Below are positions 14,203-24,595 of a stretch of DNA of 64,000 bases, piece after piece (within the stretch, counting starts at the first letter, position 1; each line of letters opens with the position of its first letter). The position numbers and the translations under genes are program-made. The notes beneath the pieces are model-generated. The model had not been told where the DNA came from. It did not search any database and saw only the letters and a list, made by a program, of their open reading frames with translations. The DNA comes from Hyphomicrobiales bacterium (GTDB lineage: Bacteria; Pseudomonadota; Alphaproteobacteria; Rhizobiales; Rhizobiaceae). The DNA lies in contig UBYX01000020.1 of assembly GCA_900469955.1 (NCBI GenBank), forward strand, positions 124,001 to 188,000, read 5' to 3'.

Positions 14203-15474
14203 ATGAAGGTTCTCTTGATCGGTTCCGGTGGACGCGAGCATGCGCTGGCCTGGAAGCTTGCCCAATCGCCCAAACTCACCGAACTCTATGCTGCCCCTGG
14301 CAATCCCGGCGTTGCGGAACATGCCACACTCGCGACGATCGACATCGAGGATCATCAGGCCGTAGAAACCTTCTGCCTGGAAAAGAAGATCAATCTGGTT
14401 GTGATCGGCCCCGAGGCACCGCTCGTTTCCGGTCTTTCGGATGCTTTAAGAGCAAAAAATATCGTCGTTTTCGGCCCGTCGGCCGCGGCGGCGCAGCTTG
14501 AAGGCTCAAAGGGCTTCACCAAGGATCTCTGCGCGCGTTACGACATTCCGACCGGCGCCTATCGCCGCTTTTCGAATGCCGCCGAAGCGAAGGTCTATGT
14601 GCAGGAACAGGGCGCGCCGATCGTGGTCAAGGCGGACGGCCTTGCGGCGGGCAAAGGCGTCACCGTTGCCATGACGATCGACGAAGCGCTTGCCGCAATC
14701 GACGATTGCTTCGACGGCGCGTTCGGTGCTGCGGGTGCCGAAGTCGTGGTCGAAGCCTTTCTCGACGGAGAAGAGGCGAGCTTCTTCTGCCTGTCCGATG
14801 GCAAGACCGCGCTGGCGCTCGCAACCGCGCAGGATCACAAGCGGGTCGGCGACGGCGATACCGGGCCCAATACCGGCGGCATGGGCGCCTATTCGCCGGC
14901 GCCGGTAATGACGCCGGACATGGTCTCCCGCACGATGAAGGAGATCATCGAGCCGACAATCCGCGGCATGGCGGAAAGCGGTTACCCCTTCGCGGGCGTG
15001 TTTTTCGCCGGGCTGATGATCACCGCAAAGGGACCGGAGTTGATCGAATACAACGTGCGTTTCGGCGATCCGGAATGCCAGGTCTTGATGATGCGGTTGA
15101 AAAGCGATCTGCTTGATCTCCTTTATGCCGCTGCGACCGGGACACTCGATCAGGTCTCTGCGGAATGGAGCGACGAGGTCGCTCTGACGGTGGTCATGGC
15201 GTCGAAGGGCTATCCCGGCGCCTACGAAAAGAACACGCCGATAACCCATCTGCCGCAGGCATCCGCTGGGGAGAAGATCTTCCATGCGGGCACGGCGCTG
15301 AAGGAGGGCACGCTGGTTGCGACCGGAGGGCGAGTTCTCAATGTCACGGCAACAGGCAAAACGGTCGCCGAGGCCAAGGAGCGCGCCTATGCGCTGGTCG
15401 ATCGGACGGGATGGGAAAACGGTTTCTGCCGTCGCGATATCGGCTGGCAGGCGGTCGCGCGCGAAGAGAATTGA
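14203..15474 (+). CDS. purD: Phosphoribosylamine-glycine ligase (GAR synthetase)
   Basis: 423 residues, an ATP-grasp enzyme that joins glycine to 5-phosphoribosylamine in step 2 of purine synthesis. Visible are the N-domain start [15 protein letters not shown], the ATP-grasp lid ([14 protein letters not shown], about 140-153), the [13 protein letters not shown] segment, [12 protein letters not shown] and the Mg-binding [13 protein letters not shown]. The length matches the family. I take ATG 14203 (GAGGGCGAG upstream); the in-frame extension begins inside the hairpin region and is not conserved. It is single in this region, without other pur genes nearby. Confidence 0.96.
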   Translation: MKVLLIGSGGREHALAWKLAQSPKLTELYAAPGNPGVAEHATLATIDIEDHQAVETFCLEKKINLVVIGPEAPLVSGLSDALRAKNIVVFGPSAAAAQLEGSKGFTKDLCARYDIPTGAYRRFSNAAEAKVYVQEQGAPIVVKADGLAAGKGVTVAMTIDEALAAIDDCFDGAFGAAGAEVVVEAFLDGEEASFFCLSDGKTALALATAQDHKRVGDGDTGPNTGGMGAYSPAPVMTPDMVSRTMKEIIEPTIRGMAESGYPFAGVFFAGLMITAKGPELIEYNVRFGDPECQVLMMRLKSDLLDLLYAAATGTLDQVSAEWSDEVALTVVMASKGYPGAYEKNTPITHLPQASAGEKIFHAGTALKEGTLVATGGRVLNVTATGKTVAEAKERAYALVDRTGWENGFCRRDIGWQAVAREEN

Positions 15475-15573
15475 GCCGCCGCCTCCGGGATTCATTCAAA
15501 ATTTACCGATTGTCCTGACGGGATCGAAAGGAAACCGCGCTATCCTTCCGACGATCAGGGAAGGATTCCGGTT

Positions 15574-16074
15574 ATGCGTCTCGTTCTGACTACGGCTCTC
15601 GTGTTTGCCAGCGGTGCAGCTTTTGCATCTTCCATCACGCCTGTCGGCGGTGTGCATCCGTCCAGCCCCAGCATTGTCGAGAAACGCTGCGGCGACTGCC
15701 CGGACCTTACGCGGAAAGCGAACGAACCCGCCTACAAGGTGCCGGAACTCGCGCAAGGCACCCAGAAGATGGAAATCATCGATATCAACGGTGAGAAGAA
15801 GCTCGTCCGCACCGAAGCCTGGCTCGGCGGCTCTCCTGTAATTCATGTCAGCAAGCTTCCCGAGTGGATGGCCGAAGAGCGGGCCATCGCCGCGCTCCAG
15901 ACCGGCGCCAGCGGTTCGACCGAAACGCAGCTCGCCACTATCGAGGCCTCCGGGGATGGCATCGACATCGAAGCGACGACCGGCGCGGTTATCGGACCAG
16001 GTCAAAAGATCGACCAGGCGGCGATGGCTCCCCAGCCTCTTTCGCTCGACGGGTTCGAACTTCGGCTTCGCTGA
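15574..16074 (+). CDS. HPE1-like domain secreted protein
   Basis: 166 residues with a clear signal peptide (MRLVLTTALVFASGAAFAS, cleavage after AFA). The mature part starts with two cysteines in CGDCP (residues about 38-42, possible disulfide) and has the run 'QKMEIIDINGEKKLVRTEAWLGGSPV' (quoted in pieces: EIIDINGEKK, RTEAWLGGSP) typical of rhizobial proteins annotated as plant virulence effector HPE1-like. The name comes from Liberibacter; in free-living rhizobia it is a conserved periplasmic protein of unknown job. The tail is Ala/Ser/Thr-rich and low in complexity, ending in FELRLR. Family assignment is from memory of the motif, so it is moderate. Confidence 0.65.
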   Translation: MRLVLTTALVFASGAAFASSITPVGGVHPSSPSIVEKRCGDCPDLTRKANEPAYKVPELAQGTQKMEIIDINGEKKLVRTEAWLGGSPVIHVSKLPEWMAEERAIAALQTGASGSTETQLATIEASGDGIDIEATTGAVIGPGQKIDQAAMAPQPLSLDGFELRLR

Positions 16075-16078
16075 TTGC

Positions 16079-16103
16079 GGCTGAGGCCGTAGTTACCTCA
16101 GCC
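16079..16103 (+). terminator. Hairpin after the HPE1-like gene
   Basis: GGCTGAGG and CCTCAGCC form a perfect 8-bp stem with a 9-base loop, 5 bases past the stop codon. It is followed only by CTTGTC, so it is a weak terminator. The rest of the gap to 16319 shows no gene. Confidence 0.5.
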
Positions 16104-16319
16104 CTTGTCAAACATGGTCGTTTGCCTCACCCTGCGGCAACGGCAGCTTTCCGCCAGTGCCAGATCCTGGCCCGGTAATTAAAATTTGTTCAATCATTTA
16201 GACGCATGGTCGCCTCGTGCGATGCGAGCACTTGACCAGCGCAGGAAGCGCACTCTCCCTCCGTCCATATACTCCGCTCCGGCTCCATCAGGAGCCCGGC
16301 CGGGTGAAAGCGCGCGAAC

Positions 16320-18155
16320 ATGAAGAACCTAAAAATTTCCCATCAGTTATTGACCGTGGTGGCTGTCCTCATGGTGGCCTTTGCCACCGTCACCTATTAC
16401 CAGATCCGGACCTCCATCGCCTCGATCTACGCCGAGCGCTACGACATGCTGCGCACCCAGGTGGAGTCGGCAATCTCCATACTTCAGAACTATTATGAAC
16501 AAGAAAAGGCTGGCAAGCTGACCCGTGAACAGGCGCAGGCCCAGGCTTACGCCACCGTCGCCGCCATCAAATTCGAGCCGGCAGGCTATATCTTCGGCAT
16601 GACGAAAGACATCGTCATGACCTTCCACTTCAATTCCAAGAATGTCGGTACCTCCCAGAAGGGCCAGCCCGACAAGATGGGCAAGCTCTTCCGCGAAGAG
16701 ATCGTCGCCAACGCACAGGCGGGCGGCGGCATTACCGAATATCATTGGGAGAAGCCGGGCCTTTCGGCTGACGACGTTTATAAAAAGGCCGTCTATTCGC
16801 GGATGTTCCAGCCTTGGGACGTGGTGGTTGCCACCGGCGTCTATGTGGACGACCTGGAAGCCAAGATCCAGCGGACGATCCTGGAAGTCATCTCCTTCGG
16901 TCTCGTTGCCTTCCTTGCAGCGCTCGGCGTTGCAATCCTCGTCATCCGCAACATCACCAAGCCTTTGGCTGCGGTGCATTCGGCGCTGGAGGCCGTCGCC
17001 GACGAGAATGTCAGCATCACCATCCCGCATACCGAAATGTCCAACGAAGTGGGCATGATGGCCAAAGCGACCCAAGCCCTGCAGGAGAAGATCCGCGAAC
17101 GCCATGCCATGGCCGAGCGGGAAGAGAAGCAGAAGCTGGAGCTGGACCAGGAACGTCAGCGCAACTCCTCTCAGCAGCAACAGGATGCCAAAGCCCAGAC
17201 GCAGGTCGTTTCCGCCGTCGGCGAGGCGCTGGAAGCTCTCGCCACCGGCGACCTTACCATCCGCTGCGGCGATCTCGGGCCGCGTTACGACACGTTGCGG
17301 CACAACTTCAACGAAGCGCTCGGCCAACTCGAAGCGGCAATGGCGAAGGTCAATGCGAAGGGCATCGACATCAGCGGTTCGAAGGAAGAAATCCGCCGCG
17401 CTTCAAACGAACTCTCACAGCGGACCGAACGCCAGGCGGCAAACCTCGAAGAAACCTCCGCAGCCCTCGACGAGCTGACCGTTGCCGTGCGTCATACCGC
17501 GGAAGGTGCTCATGAAGCGGCGCAGCGCGTCAGCTCGGTGAGCACCGAGGCAGCCCGCTCCGATCAGATCGTCGCCCAGGCGATCGAAGCCATGGGCGGT
17601 ATCGAACATTCGTCGGGCGAGATTTCCAAGATCATCGGCGTGATCGACGAGATCGCCTTCCAGACCAACCTTCTGGCGCTCAACGCCGGCGTCGAAGCCG
17701 CCCGCGCGGGCGAATCCGGCAAAGGCTTTGCCGTCGTCGCCCAGGAAGTGCGCGAGCTTGCACAGCGCTCGGCTGCGGCCGCGAAGGAGATCAAGGACCA
17801 GATTTCCCGCTCCTCCGGCCAGGTGCAGAACGGCGTCCGTCTCGTGGGCGAAGCCGGCGAGGCGCTGAAGCGCATCTCCAGCCAGGTCAAGGACGCCAGC
17901 GAGATCGTCGGCAAGATCGCCCATTCCGCATCCGAGCAGGATACGACGCTGCGGTCGATCTCGTCCTCGCTGAACCAGCTCGACGCCGCGACGCAACATA
18001 ATGCGGCGATGGCGGAAGAAACCACGGCTTCGGCCGAGGCGCTGGCCACCGATACGGACGAGCTCCTGAGCCTCATCCGCAGCTTCCGCGTCGGTCATGG
18101 CAGCGGCACCAACGCGCTCCGTCATACGGCGCAGAAGATGCGCAAGGCGGGCTAA
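16320..18155 (+). CDS. Methyl-accepting chemotaxis protein with single Cache sensor
   Basis: 611 residues. TM1 is at about 8-27; the periplasmic single-Cache domain (about 35-185) has YIFGMTKDIVMTFHFN and YHWEKPG; TM2 is at about 194-214. A HAMP domain (about 215-268) is followed by a charged Gln-rich helix and a second HAMP-like piece (ALATGDLTIRCGDLG). The signalling domain (about 350-600) contains the hairpin tip IDEIAFQTNLLALNAGVEAARAGE (shown partly as EIAFQTNLLALNAGVEAARA). Ligands of such Cache domains are often small carboxylates. There is no C-terminal CheR-binding pentapeptide. It is an orphan receptor: no che or fla genes are in the window. Confidence 0.95.
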   Translation: MKNLKISHQLLTVVAVLMVAFATVTYYQIRTSIASIYAERYDMLRTQVESAISILQNYYEQEKAGKLTREQAQAQAYATVAAIKFEPAGYIFGMTKDIVMTFHFNSKNVGTSQKGQPDKMGKLFREEIVANAQAGGGITEYHWEKPGLSADDVYKKAVYSRMFQPWDVVVATGVYVDDLEAKIQRTILEVISFGLVAFLAALGVAILVIRNITKPLAAVHSALEAVADENVSITIPHTEMSNEVGMMAKATQALQEKIRERHAMAEREEKQKLELDQERQRNSSQQQQDAKAQTQVVSAVGEALEALATGDLTIRCGDLGPRYDTLRHNFNEALGQLEAAMAKVNAKGIDISGSKEEIRRASNELSQRTERQAANLEETSAALDELTVAVRHTAEGAHEAAQRVSSVSTEAARSDQIVAQAIEAMGGIEHSSGEISKIIGVIDEIAFQTNLLALNAGVEAARAGESGKGFAVVAQEVRELAQRSAAAAKEIKDQISRSSGQVQNGVRLVGEAGEALKRISSQVKDASEIVGKIAHSASEQDTTLRSISSSLNQLDAATQHNAAMAEETTASAEALATDTDELLSLIRSFRVGHGSGTNALRHTAQKMRKAG

Positions 18156-18178
18156 AGGACCCTTAGACGGGGACCGGA

Positions 18179-18210
18179 GACCGTCGGGCGAAGGCCCGGC
18201 GGTCTTTTTT
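18179..18210 (+). terminator. Intrinsic terminator of the chemoreceptor gene
   Basis: GACCGTCGGGC and GCCCGGCGGTC pair (one G-U) around GAAG and are followed by TTTTTT. It ends right at the stop of the convergent glyS gene. Confidence 0.9.
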
Positions 18211-18211
18211 G

Positions 18212-20494
18212 TTACGAAACGATCTTGGAGAAGTCCGCCACGGTCGCCGTTGCTTCGCGGATGGCCTTCAGAAGCGCCAGACGATTGGCGCGGATCGCCG
18301 CATCCTCGTCATTGACCAGCACCTCTTCAAAGAACCGGTCGACGGGCGCACGAAGCTTAGAGAGCGCTTCCATGGCCGAACGGAAATCTTCCTGGGCAAT
18401 CGCGTCAAACGCTCCCTGAGATGCCCACCGGATCGCCGACCAGAGCGCCTTTTCCGCGTCAAGCCGCAGCAGTTCGTCCGCCACGCCATCGGCAACCACG
18501 GTGCCCTTCTTCTCCTCGGCGGCAAGAAGCTGCACGGCGCGCCTGGTGCCGGCGAGCAGGTTCTTGCCGTCTTCCGAGGTGATGAAGGCCGTCAATGCTT
18601 CGGCCCGGCGCGCGACCATCAGCAGATCGTCGGCATCGGGCGTCAGCACCGAATCGATGATGTCGTGGCGGGCGCCCATGTCACGCAGGTAGACCTTGAG
18701 GCGGTCGTGGAAGAAGGAGAGGAGGTCGGAAGATACATCGATCGATCCGCTGAGAACGGGGAAGGTTTCGTTGATGTAGCTGTTGTCCTCCAACGCCCGA
18801 TCTATCTTGGATCTCGCCTGTGAGGATTGCACCCGCGGCATGGATGATATCGCTGGAATAGCGGATGCGAACACCTGCAACAGATTAAGCCGCACCTTTC
18901 TTTCCAGCAGAATGCGCACGACACCGAGCGCAGCCCGACGCAACGCGAACGGGTCCTTCGAACCGGTCGGCTTTTCGTCGATCGCCCAGAAACCGACGAG
19001 CGTGTCGAGCTTGTCGGCGAGCGCCACGGTGATTGCCACGTTGTCGTCCGGCACCCTGTCCGACGGGCCTTGTGGCTTGTAGTGATCTTCGATCGCAGCC
19101 GCGACAGACGCGTCTTCGTCTTGGAGCACGGCATAACGGCGACCCATGAGACCCTGCAGTTCCGGGAATTCGCCGACAGCCTCGGTGCGGAGGTCAGCTT
19201 TTGCGAGAACCACTGCACGGTCTACCAGTGTGGCATCCGCACCGGTAACCTTCGCCAATTCCGACGCCAGCGCGCGGATGCGGGCCACGCGCTCACCCTG
19301 TGTACCGAGCTTGGCGTGGAACGTCACGTTGAGCGTGTCGAGCTTCGCCATGCGCTGGTCGAGCGGTTTATCGACACGAAGACCGAACTTCGCAGCCGAG
19401 TCCTTCAGCGTCTCAAGGTCTGGAAGATCGCCTTGGTCACGGGTCCAGAAATGCTTTGCGTCCGAAAGGCGCGCGCGCACCACCTTGCCGTTGCCGTGGA
19501 TGATCTCCTTGCCGCCGTCCTTCGCCTCGATATTCGAGACGAGGATGAAGCGGTTCGACAGCCCCTCCCCGCCTTGCGGCCGCGTGACGAAACATTTCTG
19601 GTTCGTCTTGATGGTGAGGCGGATGATTTCGGCCGGGATTTCGAGGTAATCCTGCTCGAACTCACCCATCAGCACATGCGGCCACTCGACAAGACCGGAG
19701 ACCTCTTCCAGCAGACCCTCGTCCTCGACCAGATCGAGGCCGTTGGCGAAGGCAAGGTCGCGCGCATCATGCAGGATCACGTCCTTGCGGCGATCGGCAT
19801 CCAGCATGACCTTCGCCTTTTCGAGGCTCGCCACATAGTCCTCGAAGCGGCGGACGGTGATCGGCTCGGGTGCATGGAAACGGTGGCCGTAGGTGATATT
19901 CGCGGCGACCAATCCGTCGATCTCGAACGGAATGACCTGCGTCTCTTCATGTTCCGGGCCGAACACGCAGACGATCGATTGCAGCGGGCGCACCCAGCGG
20001 AGGCTTTCCGACCCCTTGCCTTCGACGCCGGAGAACCGCGCGCCCTTCGGCATGGAGGCCGCACCCCAGCGCATCGACTTGGGCCAGGGGAAATTGCGGA
20101 TGATGCCGGGCATCGCCTCGGCGATGATCTGTTCCGCAGGGCGGCCCGGCTTGGAGACGATCGCGACGTAGAAATCGCCTTTCTTCGGATCGCTGACGAT
20201 CTGCGCTTCGGAAACGGCAGAAAGACCCGCCTTGCGCAGGAAACCCTGAACCGCCTGCTCCGGAGCTCTGGTCGACGGCCCCTTGATCTCCTCGCGCTGA
20301 TCGGCGGAACGCGCCGTCAGGCCCCGGATATCGAGCGTGAGCCGGCGCGGCGTCCAGTATTCGCGCGCACCCTCATAGGTCAGCCCTGCTTCTACCAGCG
20401 CGTCGGTGACGAGCTTTTTGAGATCCCCCGCCGCCTTGCGCTGCATGCGGGCCGGGATTTCCTCCGAGCGGAGTTCGAGAAGCAGATCGGGCAT
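18212..20494 (-). CDS. glyS: Glycine-tRNA ligase beta subunit
   Basis: 760 residues, the tRNA-binding beta chain of the heterotetrameric alpha2beta2 glycyl-tRNA synthetase. It has the family start [32 protein letters not shown], the KTNQKCFVT segment, the HD-like region ([15 protein letters not shown] then [11 protein letters not shown]), and a C-terminal anticodon-binding domain. It is longer than E. coli GlyS (689); the surplus includes a stretch around residues 570-620 ([20 protein letters not shown]) that I take as a lineage insert. The partner glyQ lies 4 kb upstream on the same strand, separated by DUF2207, aroA and lemA, which is unusual. Confidence 0.95.
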   Translation of the reverse strand: MPDLLLELRSEEIPARMQRKAAGDLKKLVTDALVEAGLTYEGAREYWTPRRLTLDIRGLTARSADQREEIKGPSTRAPEQAVQGFLRKAGLSAVSEAQIVSDPKKGDFYVAIVSKPGRPAEQIIAEAMPGIIRNFPWPKSMRWGAASMPKGARFSGVEGKGSESLRWVRPLQSIVCVFGPEHEETQVIPFEIDGLVAANITYGHRFHAPEPITVRRFEDYVASLEKAKVMLDADRRKDVILHDARDLAFANGLDLVEDEGLLEEVSGLVEWPHVLMGEFEQDYLEIPAEIIRLTIKTNQKCFVTRPQGGEGLSNRFILVSNIEAKDGGKEIIHGNGKVVRARLSDAKHFWTRDQGDLPDLETLKDSAAKFGLRVDKPLDQRMAKLDTLNVTFHAKLGTQGERVARIRALASELAKVTGADATLVDRAVVLAKADLRTEAVGEFPELQGLMGRRYAVLQDEDASVAAAIEDHYKPQGPSDRVPDDNVAITVALADKLDTLVGFWAIDEKPTGSKDPFALRRAALGVVRILLERKVRLNLLQVFASAIPAISSMPRVQSSQARSKIDRALEDNSYINETFPVLSGSIDVSSDLLSFFHDRLKVYLRDMGARHDIIDSVLTPDADDLLMVARRAEALTAFITSEDGKNLLAGTRRAVQLLAAEEKKGTVVADGVADELLRLDAEKALWSAIRWASQGAFDAIAQEDFRSAMEALSKLRAPVDRFFEEVLVNDEDAAIRANRLALLKAIREATATVADFSKIVS

Positions 20495-20582
20495 CGATAA
20501 TCAACTTTTTGATGATTGTTCAACAGGGGGTGGCCTTAGCAAGCCCACCGCAAAAAGTCATCAGGGGGATTGGGGAAAGTGG

Positions 20583-22508
20583 TTACCACCCTCCTCCGCC
20601 GCCACCGCCTCCGCCGCCGCCGGAGGAGCCGCCGGAAAAGCCTGAGGAGGACGAGGAGGATTTGGGTGCGGGGATGGTTGAGGCGATGGTGGAAGCCATG
20701 GAGGAGGCAAAGCCGCCGATGCGGTCACCGAAGCTCGACTGGGAAGTGCCGCTGTACCAGCCAGGGGCATAGGACGCCGCAGCAGCACCTGCGGCCGCCG
20801 TCGCAAGCCAGGCTTCGAAGGCGCGGCTCCAGGGCTTTTCCACGCCAAGCGCCACCGCATAGGGCAGAAGCTTCTCGAAATGCTGCGGCGACATGGTCGG
20901 TGCGCCCGCCATGTTCATGCGGTCCTTTTCCGCAAGCGTCAGATAGGTGCGCAGGCCCTCGATGCCGTCCATCAGCTTGCGGCCGAGCGGCGTCGGTGCG
21001 CCCATCAGGAAAAAGAACATCACGTTGGCAAGCACGATACCGCCGACCGCCGCCAGCACCGGCCAATGTTCGCTGCCCGTCAGTTCCGATGCCAGCCCCA
21101 CAATGATGCCCGAGAGCGTGGAAATCGCCACCAGGCCGAAGAATCCCACCATCAGGATCGCCATGAATTTCGAGGCCAACGTACCCTTGCGCTTCATGGC
21201 CCTGCCAAAATTCACAGCGAAGACACCGAACACGGCGGCGAAGAAGGTCGGCGCGACAAGGATGGCGATCATGTCAGGCTCGATATTGCCGAAGGCGAGT
21301 ATGGCCCCGACAGCAAGCAGGCTGAGCACCAAGCCGCCGATGACATAGCCCGTATTGGCCTTGTAATATTTGCCGCGGTGCTCCTTTTCGATCGCCTGGC
21401 GGAAGCCGGCGCCGACCGACTGGACCGTCGTTCCGTTGGCTTCATCGATGACGAGGCTTCCGCCCTTGCCGCCGATGGAGCCGAGGATCGAGGCCTGACC
21501 GATCGGCAGATCCCGCGGCACGGCCTTCTCCGTCCGGCGCAGAACGATCTTTTCCTTGAGATCGTCGAGCACCACATATCCCTTGACCGCAAGATCGAGC
21601 ACGCCGGCGGAAAAGGCGGTCCAGCCGCCTCCCGAAAAGCCCTTGTTATCGATGTAGTTGACGAGAGCGGGGGAGATGCCGTCGGGGGCATCCCAGCGCG
21701 GCACCATGACCCCGCCTGCCGGATCGCGACCGACGCGATTCCAGAACACCGAATAATAGGCGACGACCAGGATCAGCCCGCCAAGGCCAAGGAAGAGATT
21801 GAGGTTGTCGCGCAGCCACCAGTCGCGCTCCTGATCGGCAGAAGGCGGTGCGACCACGCCTTTGGGGAAACCGACGACGATCGTCAGGCCCTCCTGTTCG
21901 CCGAGCGGGCGGGTGGTCGCAAAAACCGCTTCGCTGCCGTTTGCCTGCATGCGGGCGTTGCGCTGGGTGGAGCCGAGCGGACCGGTATAGGCTGCGGTCT
22001 GAGTGACCCTGCCCCCCGGAAGCGTCACGCGCGCCGAAGCCTGCGCAATGCGGAACTGCCAGCCATTGCCGGTGACGTTCCAGTAGAGTTCGTCATGGTC
22101 GTCGAAATAGCGGATCTGGCGGTCGGTCCTGTAGGTGAAGACATAGGTGTGCCCCCCGTCGCGAAGAAGCACATCCTCGGACCCAGCATAGATACGGATG
22201 CCGTCGGCCACCGTTTCCGTGTGATGAGGCTCCTCCCGCCCGTCGCGCGTGACCGATACGACATCGAAACCGACACGCACCGTGCGTCCCGCCGCGTCCT
22301 GCATGGTCAGCGGGAAATCGCGGAAGATGCCACGCCTGATCCGGTTGCCCTCCGCGTTGACGGTGATCGTTTCGGAGACCGTCAGTCCACCATCGGCGGC
22401 AATCTGAACATCGGAATGGTAGGAGCGGATATATTCCTCCGCCCGTGCCGGCAATGCCGCGAACAGGCCGAGGAGAAGCAAGAGCCACAAACCGGAGAAC
22501 CACCGCAT
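20583..22508 (-). CDS. DUF2207 membrane protein
   Basis: 641 residues. A signal peptide (1-22, ending PARAEE) is followed by an extracytoplasmic DUF2207 domain (about 23-230; YHSDVQIAADGGLTVSETI, RRGIFRDFPL), a transmembrane helix (about 240-260), a soluble part, several further hydrophobic helices (about 385-500), a soluble region with PWSRAFEAWLA, and a Ser/Gly tail ending in a run of glycines and a Trp. This is the usual layout of DUF2207 proteins, which often occur next to lemA, as here. Molecular function is unknown. ATG 22508 has GGGGAG upstream, better than the start 36 bases earlier. Confidence 0.88.
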   Translation of the reverse strand: MRWFSGLWLLLLLGLFAALPARAEEYIRSYHSDVQIAADGGLTVSETITVNAEGNRIRRGIFRDFPLTMQDAAGRTVRVGFDVVSVTRDGREEPHHTETVADGIRIYAGSEDVLLRDGGHTYVFTYRTDRQIRYFDDHDELYWNVTGNGWQFRIAQASARVTLPGGRVTQTAAYTGPLGSTQRNARMQANGSEAVFATTRPLGEQEGLTIVVGFPKGVVAPPSADQERDWWLRDNLNLFLGLGGLILVVAYYSVFWNRVGRDPAGGVMVPRWDAPDGISPALVNYIDNKGFSGGGWTAFSAGVLDLAVKGYVVLDDLKEKIVLRRTEKAVPRDLPIGQASILGSIGGKGGSLVIDEANGTTVQSVGAGFRQAIEKEHRGKYYKANTGYVIGGLVLSLLAVGAILAFGNIEPDMIAILVAPTFFAAVFGVFAVNFGRAMKRKGTLASKFMAILMVGFFGLVAISTLSGIIVGLASELTGSEHWPVLAAVGGIVLANVMFFFLMGAPTPLGRKLMDGIEGLRTYLTLAEKDRMNMAGAPTMSPQHFEKLLPYAVALGVEKPWSRAFEAWLATAAAGAAAASYAPGWYSGTSQSSFGDRIGGFASSMASTIASTIPAPKSSSSSSGFSGGSSGGGGGGGGGGGW

Positions 22509-22547
22509 CACGACATATCTCCCCTCGGCCCCGCCGGTTTTCACAGT

Positions 22548-23807
22548 TTATTGAATGTCGGTGTAAGTCACGCCCAGCGAGGCCAGCACGTCCCAATAGG
22601 TCGGGAAGGTCTTGGCGACGCAATCAGGATCGAGGATGGTGATGCCGCCGATCTTCAGCCCCGCCAGGGCAAAACTCATGGCGATGCGATGGTCGGCAAA
22701 AGTGTTGATCTCCGCCGGCAAAGTCTGGCCTGCAAGCGAAGGGTCGGACGCGACGAGGAGATCGTCCCCCTCCTCGGTCGCCAGACCCTCGCGGATATTG
22801 TTGAGGCCGAGCGAAAGCGCCCGCACGCGATCGCATTCCTTGACGCGCAGGTTGGCGATGCCGGTAAACCGCACCGGCGTCTCGTTGAAGGCGGCAAGCA
22901 CGGCGAGCGTCGGGACAGCGTCCTGCATCTGCGAGCCATCGATCTCGGCGGGCAAATGCGGGAATTGCGAGATGAGGTCATAGGCCTTGGCATCAGGCTG
23001 GGTGAAGGCGTCTGCCGGCACGCCGAGATCGATCGCGCCGCCGGTCAGCACTTCCGCCGCCCAGAGATAGGTGGCTGCAGAGGCATCCGGCTCGATGACG
23101 AAATCGGTCGCATGATAGCCCGTCGGCTCGATCTGCCACGTCACGGCGCTGGTACGCTCCACCTTTGCACCGAACGCTCGCATCGCCGCCACGGTAAGAT
23201 CGATATAGCCTAGCGCGCCGATATGTTCGCCCAGCAGTTCCACGACGACCGGCCGATTTCCGCCGGCGGCCATCATCAACAGCGCCGAAACATACTGGCT
23301 CGACAGACCGCCATCGATGCGAACGCGATCCTTGTCGAACCGGCCGGTGCCGTTGACCGTCACGGGAGGGCAGCCGGTTGCTGTGGACGCATCGACGCCG
23401 AGCGAACGGAGCGCCTCGACCAGCGGTCCGATCGGCCGTTTGCGCATGTGCTCGTCTCCGTCGACCACGACCTTGCCGTCCACCAGGGCGGCAGCCGCCG
23501 TCAGGAAGCGGGTTGCCGTGCCGGCATTGCCGAGGAAAAGCGGGGCCGCCGGCGGCAGAAGCCTGCCTGTGCCGGTGACGACGAAGGTCGTTGCATCCGG
23601 CTCATCCACCTGCACGCCCATGGCCCTCAGTGCTTCTGCCATATAACGGGTGTCGTCGCTCTTCAGCGCGCCGGTGAGACGGCTCGTACCCTTCGCAAGT
23701 CCTGCCAGGAGCAGCGCCCTGTTGGTGATCGACTTAGATCCGGGCGGCATGGCGCGGCCGGAAAGCGGCTTGCCGGGCGGCAGGATGGTGAGTTTGGCTC
23801 TGCCCAT
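22548..23807 (-). CDS. aroA: 3-phosphoshikimate 1-carboxyvinyltransferase (EPSP synthase)
   Basis: 419 residues. It transfers enolpyruvate from PEP to shikimate-3-phosphate in the shikimate pathway. Motifs: PGSKSITNRALLLA (phosphate-binding Lys), KSDDTRYM, the PEP loop LFLGNAGTATRFLTAA, RKRPIGPLVEAL, VKECDRVRALS and FADHRIAMSFA. It is class-I-like in sequence, but at the positions of E. coli Met99 and Pro101 it has Thr and Phe. The ATG at 23807 gives the normal length. Rhizobia usually carry an aroA next to cmk; this copy sits instead between lemA and DUF2207 inside the glyQ-glyS interval, so it may be a second EPSP synthase. Confidence 0.92.
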   Translation of the reverse strand: MGRAKLTILPPGKPLSGRAMPPGSKSITNRALLLAGLAKGTSRLTGALKSDDTRYMAEALRAMGVQVDEPDATTFVVTGTGRLLPPAAPLFLGNAGTATRFLTAAAALVDGKVVVDGDEHMRKRPIGPLVEALRSLGVDASTATGCPPVTVNGTGRFDKDRVRIDGGLSSQYVSALLMMAAGGNRPVVVELLGEHIGALGYIDLTVAAMRAFGAKVERTSAVTWQIEPTGYHATDFVIEPDASAATYLWAAEVLTGGAIDLGVPADAFTQPDAKAYDLISQFPHLPAEIDGSQMQDAVPTLAVLAAFNETPVRFTGIANLRVKECDRVRALSLGLNNIREGLATEEGDDLLVASDPSLAGQTLPAEINTFADHRIAMSFALAGLKIGGITILDPDCVAKTFPTYWDVLASLGVTYTDIQ

Positions 23808-23837
23808 GATGATCGCTCTTACGTCATCTGCAGCGCT

Positions 23838-23900
23838 GCCGTGCCGCTCCGGCACGGCCAAGACGCCGCAACATTTGATTTTACGCCGCGAAAGCGCGGC
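23838..23900. other. Two perfect hairpins between lemA and aroA
   Basis: The 138-base gap holds GCCGTGCCG-ctc-CGGCACGGC (23838-23858, 9-bp stem) and GCCGCG-aaag-CGCGGC (23885-23900, 6-bp stem). Neither has a T-tract. They may attenuate or process a lemA-aroA transcript. Confidence 0.5.
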
Positions 23901-23945
23901 CGACCGCGCTCATAAACCGTTGCGTCCAAAAGGCCAATGGCGATT

Positions 23946-24497
23946 TCAGAACTTGACGGCCGGCACGGCGCGGTCCGCTTCGTTGGTGATCTCGAAATAT
24001 TCGCGCTTGGAAAAACCGAACTGGCCCGCGATCAGATTGGAGGGGACGCTTTCGACCTTGACGTTCAGGTCGCGGGCGGCACCGTTATAGTAACGCCGGG
24101 ACATCTGAATCTCGCTTTCGATCGTCTCCAGCGAGGCCTGCAACTCGGAAAAGTTCTGGTTTGCCTTCAGGTCCGGATAGGCTTCCGCCAGCGCGACGAG
24201 CTTGCCGAGCGCCTGGCCGAGCAGCCCTTCCGCCTGGGCGCGGCCCGCCACGTCGCCGGCCGGTATCGCCTGGGCCTGATTGCGCAGCTTGACGACCTCT
24301 TCGAACGTACCCTTCTCGTGGGCGGCGTAGCCCTTTACCGTCTCGATGAGGTTCGGGATCAGGTCGGCGCGGCGCTTCAGCTGCACGTCGATGCCCGACC
24401 AGGCCTCTTCGGCCATCTGCCGAGATTTGACCAGCCCGTTATAGAGCATTACGACGTAAAGGCCGACGAGAACGACTATGCCGAGCAGAATATACAT
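23946..24497 (-). CDS. lemA: LemA family protein
   Basis: 183 residues. An N-terminal hydrophobic helix (MYILLGIVVLVGLYVVMLYNG, about 1-21, cited in part) anchors it in the membrane, followed by the coiled helical LemA domain (RQMAEEAWSGIDVQLKRRADLIPNLIETVKGY, in parts) and the NVKVESVPSNLIAGQFGF and YFEI end. The family is widespread and its function is unknown. It has GGGGGA about 9 bases before the ATG. The pairing with a DUF2207 gene (here split by aroA) is a common gene association. Confidence 0.93.
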   Translation of the reverse strand: MYILLGIVVLVGLYVVMLYNGLVKSRQMAEEAWSGIDVQLKRRADLIPNLIETVKGYAAHEKGTFEEVVKLRNQAQAIPAGDVAGRAQAEGLLGQALGKLVALAEAYPDLKANQNFSELQASLETIESEIQMSRRYYNGAARDLNVKVESVPSNLIAGQFGFSKREYFEITNEADRAVPAVKF

Positions 24498-24595
24498 TGC
24501 TTAAGAATCCCCCAGAGACGCTTTAATTGCGGGGGACACTAGCCATACTTCTCCAAGGTCGTCAAACTGCCGGGTAAAAGACCAAAGCCGGCAGG

